DNA of 64,000 nucleotides. It comes from Holtermannia corniformis (taxonomy: Eukaryota > Basidiomycota > Tremellomycetes > Holtermanniales). This document shows, in pieces, positions 41,972 to 51,733 of the stretch. Below the pieces are notes generated by a model. The model was not told the origin of the DNA and did no database searches. It saw nothing but the letters and a program-made list of their open reading frames with translations. The position numbers were made by a program, and so were the translations under genes. Where the stretch lies: assembly GCA_001599935.1 (NCBI GenBank), contig BCIJ01000023.1, positions 219,834 to 283,833 of the forward strand. Direction: 5' to 3'. Numbering within the stretch: position 1 is the stretch's first letter; every line of letters starts with the position of its first letter.

Positions 41972-42337
41972 CTAGTCGATCACATACGGTGTCTCGCAAT
42001 CACGCAGGTGCATCCCAAGCTCACGCCGGATGTCTGACGACAGGTCGTTGAAGCGAGCTAGCAGTTTTGTGTTTGCTGCCTCGGCCTCGTCCGACGTGTT
42101 GGCCTCTGACCGCGCCGAGTCGGAGATGGCCCCGTCTTGATCGTAGATGGCATATGTTGTGCACGAGCTGGTGACGAAAAAGTCGTCTGCGCCGTTGCTG
42201 CGGAAGCAAAGTCGCGAGGTGGTCAGTACATGGATCGGCTCTTGGCCGGGGACCATCACTTCTTGCGGCACGTAGACTGCGAGCTTGGCCAAGGCCTGGC
42301 GCGCCGTTCGACTCAGCTCGTTGGTCGAGCTAGACAT
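41972..42337 (-). CDS. Small protein, family II member 3
   Basis: 121 residues from ATG 42335-42337 (MSSSTNELSRTARQALAKLA). The C-terminal block LARFNDLSSDIRRELGMHLR aligns with FAGLPRSVKEEILPHL of member 1. The middle (PIHVLTTSRLCFRSNGADDF) looks like beta strands. Intronless. Function unknown. Confidence 0.55.
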   Translation of the reverse strand: MSSSTNELSRTARQALAKLAVYVPQEVMVPGQEPIHVLTTSRLCFRSNGADDFFVTSSCTTYAIYDQDGAISDSARSEANTSDEAEAANTKLLARFNDLSSDIRRELGMHLRDCETPYVID

Positions 42338-42442
42338 GGGTGGGCAAGAGGTGCGACCGAGGGTATTAGTGCTTTGCGCGGCCTTCCATCGTATACAGTT
42401 TTGGTGAGTCACGGCCTTCGCCTTGACATCAAGCATGCGTAA

Positions 42443-42723
42443 TTACTGGCCAATCTCAATGTCAACCTTGGGACCGCCAGGAGCCTTGGGGACCTCGTAC
42501 ATGCCGGGGCGGCCTGGCACGGGAATGTGCTCACACTCGCAGCGCTGAGCGGGCAACACGTCGGCGAGGGCCTGCAAAGTCAGCACAGCACGGACGGCGC
42601 ACAGGCGTACAATCTCGACGTGGGCACCTGATGGTCAGCTCATGCCTGGCTACAGTCGAGCCACGTACCACAGCCCCACCAAGTTGGTTTGCCGTCGTTT
42701 GGACACTGAACCTGTCTGCACAT
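42443..42723 (-). CDS. Conserved small cysteine-rich protein (CPxxGKPTWWGCG type)
   Basis: Three exons, 42669-42723, 42611-42627 (only 17 nt) and 42443-42571, give 66 residues. The start MCRQVQCPNDGKPTWWGCG, then AHVEI from the microexon, then ALADVLPAQRCECEHIPVP. The pattern C..xGKxTWxGCGxHV...RCxC is, from memory, that of small conserved proteins found in many fungi. The Cys residues suggest a compact metal- or disulfide-stabilised fold. Phases agree across both introns, which supports the microexon. It sits among fast-evolving small genes on the same strand. Confidence 0.75.
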
Positions 42724-42789
42724 GATGGTAGATTGTCAAAGAATCAGCTGGATCTCGGTGGAGGTCTCGTGACGCGAGCACGGATGCAT

Positions 42790-43272
42790 CTAGTTTTTAC
42801 TGCCCTCGAGCTGCGGCTTGGCCGTGTCTTTGGACGCCTTGGCAGTGTCCCTAGACTGCTCGCATAGCTCGCTTTGACCGGCTACAGAGTCAAAGTTGAG
42901 GGTGAGCGAGGCGGAAGTGTCTCCCTTGCGCGCCGTGATCTCGACCAAGTCGGGGTTGGTCACGAGCGCCGACAACTGCAACAATCGCTTGAGCGTCTCC
43001 GGGTCGAGGCCGGGGTCGATATAATCGCTCAAAGCTGTCTCGTCGTTTTGCGACGGCTGTCCGTGCGGCTTCTCGCCAGCCTTGCGCTCCGCGGTATCAA
43101 TCGTCTGACACTGCGAGCTCATGACGCCGTCGTTGGTCTTGAGATTCAATGTGGTCCGCGTGACATCAGTACCGTGCTTGCGAGTAGCGGCAATGTTCGC
43201 AACCCATAGGCGGTCGCGCGGGCTCAACGCTTGCAGCGCCTCGACTGCCAAGTCGGTAGAGGTGGATGTCAT
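42790..43272 (-). CDS. Small protein, family III member 1
   Basis: 160 residues from ATG 43270-43272 (MTSTSTDLAVEALQALSP). The first half fits the family III plan: a short helix, then a beta segment (VTRTTLNLKTNDG). A second, partly similar beta unit (DPETLKRLLQLSALVTNPDL, then SASLTLNFDS) follows, suggesting an internal duplication. The tail is Lys/Ser-rich. Function unknown. Confidence 0.5.
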   Translation of the reverse strand: MTSTSTDLAVEALQALSPRDRLWVANIAATRKHGTDVTRTTLNLKTNDGVMSSQCQTIDTAERKAGEKPHGQPSQNDETALSDYIDPGLDPETLKRLLQLSALVTNPDLVEITARKGDTSASLTLNFDSVAGQSELCEQSRDTAKASKDTAKPQLEGSKN

Positions 43273-43356
43273 GGTGGGGGAAACAGCAGCGGATCGGACT
43301 CTAGCTACAGCTGGGTCAAAGGAGGACGGGATAAAAGAGTACATCCCAAGAAGACT

Positions 43357-43638
43357 CTAGGCTTTCTCCTCGCCTTTGCCAAGAGGACTGGCAGCCCTAC
43401 TCGACGCTTGAGACGGACTGGCGGTGTGCGCCTTTCCAGCGTTAGAGGAATAGCTCTGGTTCGAGACTAGGCTTGCCGTCTGGCTACCATAATCCTGGGG
43501 TGTGTCGTACACCAGCTTGACCGTGTCCCTCGTTCCGCCTGCAGTCTTGTTCTGTACGGTGACGCTAGTCGGCCAAGGATGCTGCGGGTTCATGTTGTTG
43601 TGAATATAGACAGCGTCGTCTGCTGCACTGGAGGACAT
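43357..43638 (-). CDS. Small protein, family III member 2
   Basis: 93 residues from ATG 43636-43638 (MSSSAADDAVYIHNNMNPQH). VYIHNNMNPQHPWPTSVTV with TVKLVYDTPQ pairs with VDMHNNISFDPNKPDSWPQE and SCLLYKNQ in member 3, so these two neighbours are clear paralogues. The Ser-rich tail is probably disordered. Confidence 0.55.
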   Translation of the reverse strand: MSSSAADDAVYIHNNMNPQHPWPTSVTVQNKTAGGTRDTVKLVYDTPQDYGSQTASLVSNQSYSSNAGKAHTASPSQASSRAASPLGKGEEKA

Positions 43639-43789
43639 GGTGGTTGTGGACACTTGGAGGCTTGCAGAAGCCTGCTCATGCCAGCTCGCGCAGCCTTCCA
43701 GGTCGCGCCTTCCACGACTGCACACCCACAAAGCAATGGAAAGGTGCAAAGTGGCATGGCCGACATACATCTCAGGCGTTCCAGCGACA

Positions 43790-44140
43790 CTATGGCCTTT
43801 CGGCCGGAGCGTAGAGAAGTGAGCATCGCTCGCTCTTTCCGTCCGACGTGCATCGCTCAACAATGATATCCGACGGCATCGGACGTGTGTTGGTATCGAG
43901 TGCGTGCGATATCCAGACCACGGCCTCGCCCGGACTCGTCGGTGCGTTGCCCGTGGCTCTTGCGGATGTACCGAGTTCACACTGGCGCTGATTCTTGTAT
44001 AACAGACAGCTGCGCTCTTCGCCGTTGTCCGTCTTGTGGCTGGCGGTAAATTCTTGTGGCCACGAGTCGGGCTTGTTGGGGTCAAAGCTGATGTTGTTGT
44101 GCATGTCGACAACTTTGGCGGGGGTAGTCATGGAGGTCAT
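43790..44140 (-). CDS. Small protein, family III member 3
   Basis: 116 residues from ATG 44138-44140 (MTSMTTPAKVVDMHNNISFD). It repeats the beta-rich unit: EFTASHKTDNGEERSCLLYK, then later DIIVERCTSDGKSERCSLLY, an internal duplication. GTATAAACG about 40 bp upstream of the ATG is a good TATA box. Paralogue of member 2. Confidence 0.55.
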   Translation of the reverse strand: MTSMTTPAKVVDMHNNISFDPNKPDSWPQEFTASHKTDNGEERSCLLYKNQRQCELGTSARATGNAPTSPGEAVVWISHALDTNTRPMPSDIIVERCTSDGKSERCSLLYAPAERP

Positions 44141-44267
44141 GGTGGCTGGTATGCTGCCAGTCGAGACTGTGCGCGTTTATACCCGGTGGGCGGCCACGAA
44201 GGCGAATGCAAGAAAGCACTTGAAAGGTTGATGTGACACCGGCCGAACCCGTATACATCTCGCCTTT

Positions 44268-44624
44268 CTACTGGTGGCACGCCGCGTCCTTGCAGTTGGC
44301 ATCGCCACACCCGGTTTTCTTACTCGTCGTCGCTACCGCAGGGTGCGTATGATCATGGCCACATCCACAGCCGTCGCGCTTTGGCTTTTCCGGCGCGCTC
44401 CTCGCCGTCGTCGTAGTGTGCCTCGCACTCGCAATCTCAGCGTTACTCTTCATCTTCAACGTGCACTTCGTCATCGCTCCAGCGCTCGATTCGCTCAACA
44501 CCGTGATAGACGCCAGACATGTAACGACGGACGGATCGAGGTTGGGCCAGTTCTGGAGGATCGTCAACGCGACGTTTGTGGCGTCTGCCGCGCTGCTATC
44601 GGGGGCGTAGGGCTCTGTGGACAT
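44268..44624 (-). CDS. Small protein, family III member 4, with Cys/His tail
   Basis: 118 residues from ATG 44622-44624. ATNVALTILQNWPNLDPSVV, then ITVLSESSAGAMTKCTLKMK aligns with member 5 (ATNVALTLLQSFNTIPRSAI, ASTKCVLSLKKNPE). The C-terminus GCGCGHDHTHPAV, then GCGDANCKDAACHQ is rich in Cys and His, and looks metal-binding. Confidence 0.55.
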   Translation of the reverse strand: MSTEPYAPDSSAADATNVALTILQNWPNLDPSVVTCLASITVLSESSAGAMTKCTLKMKSNAEIASARHTTTTARSAPEKPKRDGCGCGHDHTHPAVATTSKKTGCGDANCKDAACHQ

Positions 44625-44793
44625 GTCTGCGAGTTTGGAGCGCGAGAAGCCTGGCTTTCAAGATGTGGCCGCGCGGGTCTTCGTTGCAGACTCCGATGCG
44701 GTTACAAAGGAGCGAGCGAGGCGTCTTTACGTCAGCGAAGCAACTCTAGCTCGAGAAGGACGCCGGTGAAGGACTGCATCGATTCAACGAAGC

Positions 44794-45183
44794 CTAGAAA
44801 GCGCTGGTCCTCTCGTCATCGGCCGCCGCTTCACCCCCGAGCTTTGGTCCGTTTCCGTGTACGGCAGCCTCGCGCCCACCCTCGCCTGGCTCCACAGCGG
44901 GCGCATGCTTGCTCTTGTCACCACCCTCGCCGTCTACACACTCTCGCGGCGCCCCCGCCAGCTCGCCCTCGTCAAGAGCCGCCAAGATCTCCGGGTTCTT
45001 CTTCAAACTAAGCACACACTTCGTCGACGCCCCACCGCTCGTCGTGCTCTCGACCGTGATGGACGATAACGACTTGATGGCGGATCGCGGGATAGTGTTG
45101 AAACTCTGTAGCAGGGTGAGCGCGACGTTTGTTGCGTTTGTCGCGCTCGAGGCGCGGTTCGGCTTGGGCTTGTCGGTTGTCAT
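44794..45183 (-). CDS. Small protein, family III member 5
   Basis: 129 residues from ATG 45181-45183 (MTTDKPKPNRASSATNATNV). Paralogue of member 4 over the N-terminal 65 residues; the tail is Gly/Glu-rich and lacks the Cys/His cluster. Function unknown. Confidence 0.55.
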   Translation of the reverse strand: MTTDKPKPNRASSATNATNVALTLLQSFNTIPRSAIKSLSSITVESTTSGGASTKCVLSLKKNPEILAALDEGELAGAPRECVDGEGGDKSKHAPAVEPGEGGREAAVHGNGPKLGGEAAADDERTSAF

Positions 45184-45375
45184 TGTGCGTGGGCTGTGCT
45201 GGCGTGCGTAGCGCGCTTTGAAGGTTGAGGACGGGGGTGTCCTTTGTGCTGATGCGACAAGGGAGAGAGGAGGCGGGAGAAGGGTGACGAGTGTGGCGCG
45301 TCAGTCTGCGCCTCGAGCCTATGCACTATGCGTATGGCAGCAAATGCATCACATGCGTAGTAAGCTGCCCATCGC

Positions 45376-45741
45376 TCAGTTATGGTACACAGTCTCGAGA
45401 TCACTATCAGGCGCTGTCTCCGGAGCCGGACTATACCGCGTCCTATACTTTGTGCCTTCAGTCGACCCCTTGCTGTTCGTGTTCGAGCCCCTCGTCGGGC
45501 GCGTCTTGTCCCGGGGCTGGGAATTCGTCGTGGCGCTCCTACCGGACGATCTCGGGGCAGCCTTTGACACGCTCGTCGTACCCTTGCCGTCCAGTCCGAC
45601 CCAGTAGCGCGAAGACTTTTCACCGTTGGTCCCCGTGACGCTGAACGCTGTCACGTCCTTGCCAAGGCTCTTGGCGACGCTGACCAGAGTGGCAAAGACT
45701 TCATCGATGGGAGCGTGGGAGATGGTGCCGGTGGTGATCAT
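45376..45741 (-). CDS. Small protein, family III member 6
   Basis: 121 residues from ATG 45739-45741 (MITTGTISHAPIDEVFATLV). The segment VTAFSVTGTNGEKSSRYWVG fits the beta unit of the family. The C-terminal half is Ser/Thr/Arg-rich. The relationship to the other members is weak. Confidence 0.45.
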   Translation of the reverse strand: MITTGTISHAPIDEVFATLVSVAKSLGKDVTAFSVTGTNGEKSSRYWVGLDGKGTTSVSKAAPRSSGRSATTNSQPRDKTRPTRGSNTNSKGSTEGTKYRTRYSPAPETAPDSDLETVYHN

Positions 45742-46135
45742 TTGGAATGGGTGGTTGTGGTAGAAGACGGGAGATGGGATGGCGCTCTGACTGCGTTGGC
45801 GTCGGGGTTGAACCACAAAGGTGGCAGAGTCGGGTCTACCTTTGAGTAGGAACAGGGATGTACGAGTGGTTGAGGGTTAGCACGGTGCGGTCACGGGCAA
45901 TAGCCGGTATGTGGCTAGCTCTAGACTGCATCGGCTTGCTGAACAGTCTGCGAGCTGTTCGACCTATCGGCAAGATGCATCCTTCAAAAAGCTCCATTGA
46001 CGGGTAATGTACTTGATCAGCCGCCACTGCCGTCATTGTATCGAGTCATTAGGCCATCTCCAGCGTCTGGCGATCCCGAAGGCGATTCGCACGCTCGAGA
46101 TAGATAACACTGCCAGGTCTCCCGCCCGCCTCCGC

Positions 46136-46402
46136 ATGTCTTCACCCAGCACGCAGTCGACCCGGCTCTCCACCAGTTCACACGAGCCCATCACCCGGTA
46201 CGAGTGCGCGATAGCCAACGTCACGCGCGTGGGAACAGCGGACCTCGCTGCAGCAGTCGACGAGGTCGTGAGCTCGGCCAAGGCGTTGCAGGAGGATCCA
46301 GTGTTTGAGACACTCGCCAAGGACGAGAGGGAGGATGTGGAGCGGCATACGCGGTGGGATATGGCGCGCGTTATGGCTGAGAGCGTGTTGGAGGTTGCCT
46401 AG
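46136..46402 (+). CDS. Small helical-protein family member 5
   Basis: 88 residues from ATG 46136 (MSSPSTQSTRLSTSSHEPIT). The segment AAAVDEVVSSAKALQEDPVF, then ETLAKDEREDVERHTRW matches the end of the small helical family at 29-31 kb (EAWASLNEYQQRDVERL). Intronless. Function unknown. Confidence 0.5.
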   Translation: MSSPSTQSTRLSTSSHEPITRYECAIANVTRVGTADLAAAVDEVVSSAKALQEDPVFETLAKDEREDVERHTRWDMARVMAESVLEVA

Positions 46403-46793
46403 GCCCTGAGAATAGCGTAGGGAACACTGATGCATAATACTCGTCGCCGCGGGGTGCCACTTTGCCCCAGCTCGGACGCGTCAGGCACGACGCTGCTGCT
46501 GTTCACTCGACGATCCACCCGTCTTCTTGCGTGTCTTCTTGCGCATGGAGCCTGTCAGACTGCATATACCTCTGCTTGCTGTAGAGATGCATCCCATAGC
46601 GTAGACTGCAGGCCGGTCCCCGCCACGTCAGGCGCGATCGAGCTAACCCCTGCACCGCCCCTATCCGGTTGATAGCGTTTCACCACGAGCCGCTATTCCC
46701 AGTTGGCGTCCGTGCCCTCGTCTTGCCTCGCCCTCTGCTCCCTCGTCCACTCGCCTTGTCAACCCAGGCATGTCGACTTGATCCCCACCACCA
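46403..46793. other. Spacer upstream of the KRE6-like gene
   Basis: No gene is supported. It probably contains the promoter of the KRE6-like gene. Confidence 0.5.
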
Positions 46794-49700
46794 ATGTTCA
46801 AGCGCCAGCCGACGACCCAAGCCCAACCGTACGCCTTTGCGAGCCAGCAAGCCCAGACGAGTTCAGACCAGGAGCGCCGAAAGGAGACCGAGACGTTTTA
46901 TCAGCCGCTGCCGGCGCCCAGGACACCGAGCCCAGGAGACATGGCATCGAACAAGCAGTACGGCCCGCGCGCCGGTCAGTCGAGACCGATGCCGCCCAGA
47001 GAGAGCGCGAGTAGCCAGGCGTCGTTGCTCGGCGGCGGTGACAGGCAGGTGGGTCCTTTGGGAGCGTGCAGCGAGTACCCAGACAATGGGATCACTCGAG
47101 CGAGCCGACGGCAGCCGTGATGGCGAGCTGCGTGTTGTCATCGAGCCCACGTGGTGATTGCTGCCGAGAGGTCTGTGCTTAGCTGGTGGTCGGCGCGGGT
47201 TGTGCGAGCACAACCAACGTCGATCACACGCGAGCACGCTCGTTCCTATCGGTAGTAGCAGACCCTGTCGCAGTGCGGGCCGCGTGCTTTCTCCACCGTT
47301 TGGGATCAGACTGACTCTCGCAGGCCCATCAATCCACCGCAAGACGCTACGGGCCTTCTGCCGGTGCTGGCGCAGCAGCCGGTGCCGGCGCCGGCATGAG
47401 CGCCCGCTCCGCATCGGGCATCAGCTCGAATAGTGGCCCCAGTGCGCTCGATAGCCCTGGCGCTGACAAGGTGGGTACTGACCGGGTTGGGTTTCGCGCT
47501 GTGTTGGCATGGGTTGGGCGACTGGGTTACTGGAATCGCCGCCCATGAGCGGTAGGATGACAGTAGCCATCTGGTCAAGAAACCGTTGTACACGGCGCAT
47601 CATGATCTGCAAGGCGCGAGCTACAAGTTTGGCATTTGCTTGGTCTGGGCCAGCACGACGCCATCAACCGTAGCTCTGCCTTTACTGTTCGCACTGCATG
47701 TCTAGACGACACACGTCAGCTGGAACGCTTGACGCGAGATTCAGCTGACCGCTTTCGGTCTGCATCATGTCAGCTGGTCTCGGTTTTGGCTCGATGTTTC
47801 GAGTGAAGCTCAGGGGCCGCCCGAGCTGCAAGCGCTTCTTCGCGAGACGGTGTACATGAGCTTCGTCTGATCAAGGCAACAACTCGCGCGACATCAGCTC
47901 TCTTGGCCACATCGCGTGCATTGTTGTGATCTGAAGAGCGGTAGACGCTGCTGAAACCACCCTATCGAAGTCGGTGAACTGGCGAGCGGACTGGCCTGCG
48001 CTGGCAACCTCACCGCAACCAAGCTGACCCCCAGTTCAACGCCGACGTCTCCTCGTGGGGTGCGCCCGGCACGGGCCCAGCATACGCCGAGGCCGACGAC
48101 TACCTGCACAATCCGGATCCGAAGCGGGATCGCAAGGTGGGTGCGATAGCGCGTTTGACCCGACTAACCCTCAGAACGACAACGGCGGGACCATCTTCAC
48201 CCTGCGCGGGTTCTTCAACATTGGCTGCCTGTTGATCCTGCTGTTTGCCATCATCGGCCTGTTTGCCGGCTACCCAATCATCACCTACTATACGCAATCG
48301 CGGCAATCGACGTTTGGCGCATACAACCTCGGAGGGATCAACTCGACCGGCCAGGTGCCGAAAATCGACAACTTTCCAACGCTGATCGACCCCGACACCC
48401 CGAGCGATGTCTACGACCGCACCGGGTTTGACGGCGAGGCGTACACGCTTGTATTCTCCGACGAGTTCAACCGCGACGGCCGCACGTTTTTCGAGGGCGA
48501 TGATCCGTTCTGGACCGCAGTGTGGGTTCCAATGGGTGGATCAAGCTGACATTGCAGGGATCTGCACTACTGGCCGACTGGGTGAGTGCTTCACTCGCAC
48601 GGATGCGCCTAACCCCGCAGTGATTTCGAGTGGTACGACCCGACGGCGGTCACGACAAAGGACGGCAACCTGGTCATCACCATGACCCAAGAGCCGATCA
48701 ACGACCTCAACTTTAAATCCGGCATGATCCAATCGTGGAACAAGCTCTGCTTTCAGTACTCCATGTTCTACGAAGTCTCGGTCGTCCTCCCGGGTAACAA
48801 CCGGATCGGTGGCTTCTGGCCGGGTGTGTGGACAATGGTGAGTTGCGGTCGGCGAGAGCGCGCTGACGCCGTAGGGCAACTTGGGCCGCGCTGGCTATGG
48901 TGCCTCGACCGAGGGTGAGTCGGTGGGTCTAGGGTCGCGCTGACGCGCAGGAACGTGGCCGTACACTTATTGTATGTCGATTGTGTAGACTGGGCTGACA
49001 ACAGCTTCGTGTGATGTCGGGACGGTGAGTCTCCCTCGCTTGAACCAGCTAACCCTTGCAGCTCAAAAATCAGGTCGGTCCTGCCTGCCTTTGCGATCCC
49101 ACTGACAAGCAGACCAACGCGGATGGGACCGAACCAGCCGCAGCGCTTGACACGGGCGCAGAGGGCACCACCCTGTCTTTGTAGGTCACCCCGCAGCCGT
49201 ACCCGCTGACCGCAGCCTCCCCGGACAGCGCGTCTCGGCGTGCACTTGTGCGGGTGAAGACCACCCCGGCCCCAGCGTCGACGTCGGTCGCTCCGCCCCG
49301 GAAATCGATGCGGTCGAAGCCCAGGTCGACACCTCGGTCGCGCTTGGCGACGTCTCGCAGTCGTTCCAGGTCGCACCCTTTGACGACTACTACCAATTCG
49401 CCAACACGTCGAAAGACGTCAAGATCTACGACACGGACCGGACCAAGCCGAACACGTACCTCGGCGGCGTCTACCAGCAGGCCGTGTCCCACTTGACCAT
49501 CATTAACAGTGTCGGCTACCAAGAGACGAGCGCGACGTACGAGACTTATGGTGAGTGAGGCTCGTTGGGCACGCTGACAGCAGGCTTTGAATACTATTCC
49601 GATCCCAACAACCGCGAGACGAATGGTCATATCACCTGGGTGAGCGGCGGGCAGGAATCCTGGACAATGTACCCGACGGCCGTCGGCCCCAACCCGCGCG

Positions 49701-50069
49701 TCAACCTCGGCCAGCGCATCATCCCGGAAGAGCCCATGTATATGGTGAGTCACGATCGCACGACCCGGCTAACGGCAGATTATCAACTTTGGCATGTCGA
49801 ACAACTTTCAAGCCGTCGACTTTCAGCACCTCATCTGGCCCGCGACCATGCTCGTCGACTATGTGCGCGTCTACCAGCGCGGCGACGGCAAGATTGGCTG
49901 CGACCCGGCCGATCGCCCGACGGCAGACTACATTGCCCGTCACGAGAATGCCTATTCCAAGTGGGTCATGGTTTAGGACGTGCACAGCTGACAGCGCAGC
50001 CCGAACCTCACGACGTGGGACGCTGCCGGCTACACGTTTCCCAAGAACTCTCTCATCGATACGTGTTAA
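46794..50069 (+). CDS. Beta-glucan synthesis protein, KRE6/SKN1 family (GH16-like)
   Basis: A type II membrane protein needed for beta-1,6-glucan of the fungal wall. A cytoplasmic Ser/Pro-rich N-terminus ([20 protein letters not shown]) comes before a single membrane helix ([20 protein letters not shown], near 48222). The luminal GH16-like domain follows: [64 protein letters not shown] and TWPYTY on tiny exons, and the catalytic-type [11 protein letters not shown]. Later blocks are [19 protein letters not shown] and [15 protein letters not shown]. It ends at TAA 50067-50069. More than ten introns are inferred, including two longer ones upstream of the membrane helix (about 47047-47320 and 47473-48030). 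Confidence 0.9.
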
Positions 50070-50256
50070 CGCTCGTTATGGACTCGCACATTGTACCAGT
50101 ATCCTATGCACGATTGCTCGGATCGCGGATGCATTGCGGTTCTGCGCTCGCCATTTGCGGTCACGTGCCACCGCAGGCGTCAGTTGTCCGTAGTCGATGC
50201 ACTTGCTCTCTGACACTCGTCACTTGGCTCGTCGGCGTGCTCACACTGTTGTTCGC

Positions 50257-51231
50257 ATGATCCGCAACCTGGGAGACATCGGCCTCACCTACGAGGAGAG
50301 GGATCTGGTAGTTCCGACAGATCCCAGTGCGCTTCAAGGCTACACTCGCGTCAAGGATGCGTGGACGGCCGTGTGCGAGAAGAGGCATAAACTAGGTTAC
50401 GCAGCGACGGTCCGTGTTACTCGTCACCGGAACGCATCTGACATCTGGCTAGAAAGACGGAAACAGAGTCCACCCGGCTATTGTTCACCTGATCGAGTTC
50501 ACAGTGGACATTACCGACCACATGGCATCCCCTGTCATTATCGACCACCACCGTGAGCTGTCGGATGGAGTGTCGGACCCGTTCGTCGCCTCGATTGAAC
50601 TCTCGGTGCATCGCGATCTCCGCGACGAGATCGGTACTGCACGTACGTAGTCCAACACGCCGTGTTCCGACTGACAGGTGCAGCCGATGGCTACACGGTC
50701 TGTGGCACGATGAATTCGGGCTACAGCCTGATCAACATTGTCCCTCGCACTCGAAACCGCTCGGGTTCGACGCTGGCCTATCTCGGTGTGCAAGCGGCCA
50801 AGCACAACCTGCGCAGGCGTCCCGATGCTCACGATTGGGTCCTGATGCTGGCGTTCTTGCCTGGCAACTATGAGATGGCCGCGGTGCGCCCGGTCGACGG
50901 CACGTTCGAGTGCATCACGACGGGCAACCAGACCAACATGGCCCTACTTTGCTTCGCGCTCGTCGACATTGTACGTCCCATGCGTCGAGGTTGATTCTGA
51001 CTTATACAGTTTGAGAACCCGTCACGGCTGCCGCGAGCGTTCTCGACCGTCGCCATCACGCCTTTTGCTACTAGCTCTGAGAACGCTGCAGCTCGCTCTT
51101 CCCGTATGCGCGACGCCGCAGCACGCACGTCACAGGCCAACGTCAAGGTCTACGCTGCACGCCTTCTCAAGCGCTTTATCGACTCTGACGAGGCAACAGA
51201 GGCAGCCAAGGAGAAGCGAATCAAGATCTAG
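50257..51231 (+). CDS. Unknown protein X, paralogue of 56849-57824
   Basis: The start ATG at 50257 (MIRNLGDIGLTYEERDLVVP) pairs with MIRTLEDIGLGYVERDLTVP of gene Y. Further matching blocks are HKLGYAATVRV, DPFVASIELSVHRDLRDEI, TVCGTMNSGYSLINIVPRTR, GSTLAYLGVQAAKHNLRRRP, DWVLMLAFLPGNYEMAAVRP and ECITTGNQTNMALL. It ends at TAG 51229-51231 after a Lys-rich tail. Two or three short introns are likely. There is no signal peptide or membrane segment. I do not recognise the family; high conservation between the two copies over most of the length suggests both are functional. Confidence 0.75.
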
Positions 51232-51733
51232 AGGCGCGAGTGCGTTGTACAGACATGTCGAGTTGTAGATAGTATGCCGGAGATGTGATCACGATGCCGA
51301 TGGCGATTAGAGAGAGCGATTTTAAGAATTTAACTGAGGAGGATCAGGCGTTCTGCCATAGCATCAAGTTACAGGCGAGCGCGGGAGCGGTTGAGCTCGC
51401 CGACTAGATGTGATGAGCCTTTTCATGACATTGATACATGTCAGCTGGCTAGCTGGAGCGCCAGTCGCAGATCATCAGAGTGTGAGCGACTGATGAGCAA
51501 TTCGGAACAGATTCGTCTCGCACGACCGAGTGACAACAAGGCCATGGCTAGCCGGTGCATCGACGTCGCCGCCACGCGACCGTTAAAACATCCACATAGA
51601 CATCTTGGCCGGCTTAAAAACTGTGTGTGAGCAAGATCCTACTCGTCCCGGGCGCAACGGGGCGCGCGTCGGCTCCTCGTCGCCAACGACCACTGGGATC
51701 GTATGGCCACGTCGAGATAGTCGGTCACACAGC
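51232..51733. other. Spacer between gene X and INO80
   Basis: No gene is supported. It contains the INO80 upstream region. Confidence 0.5.
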
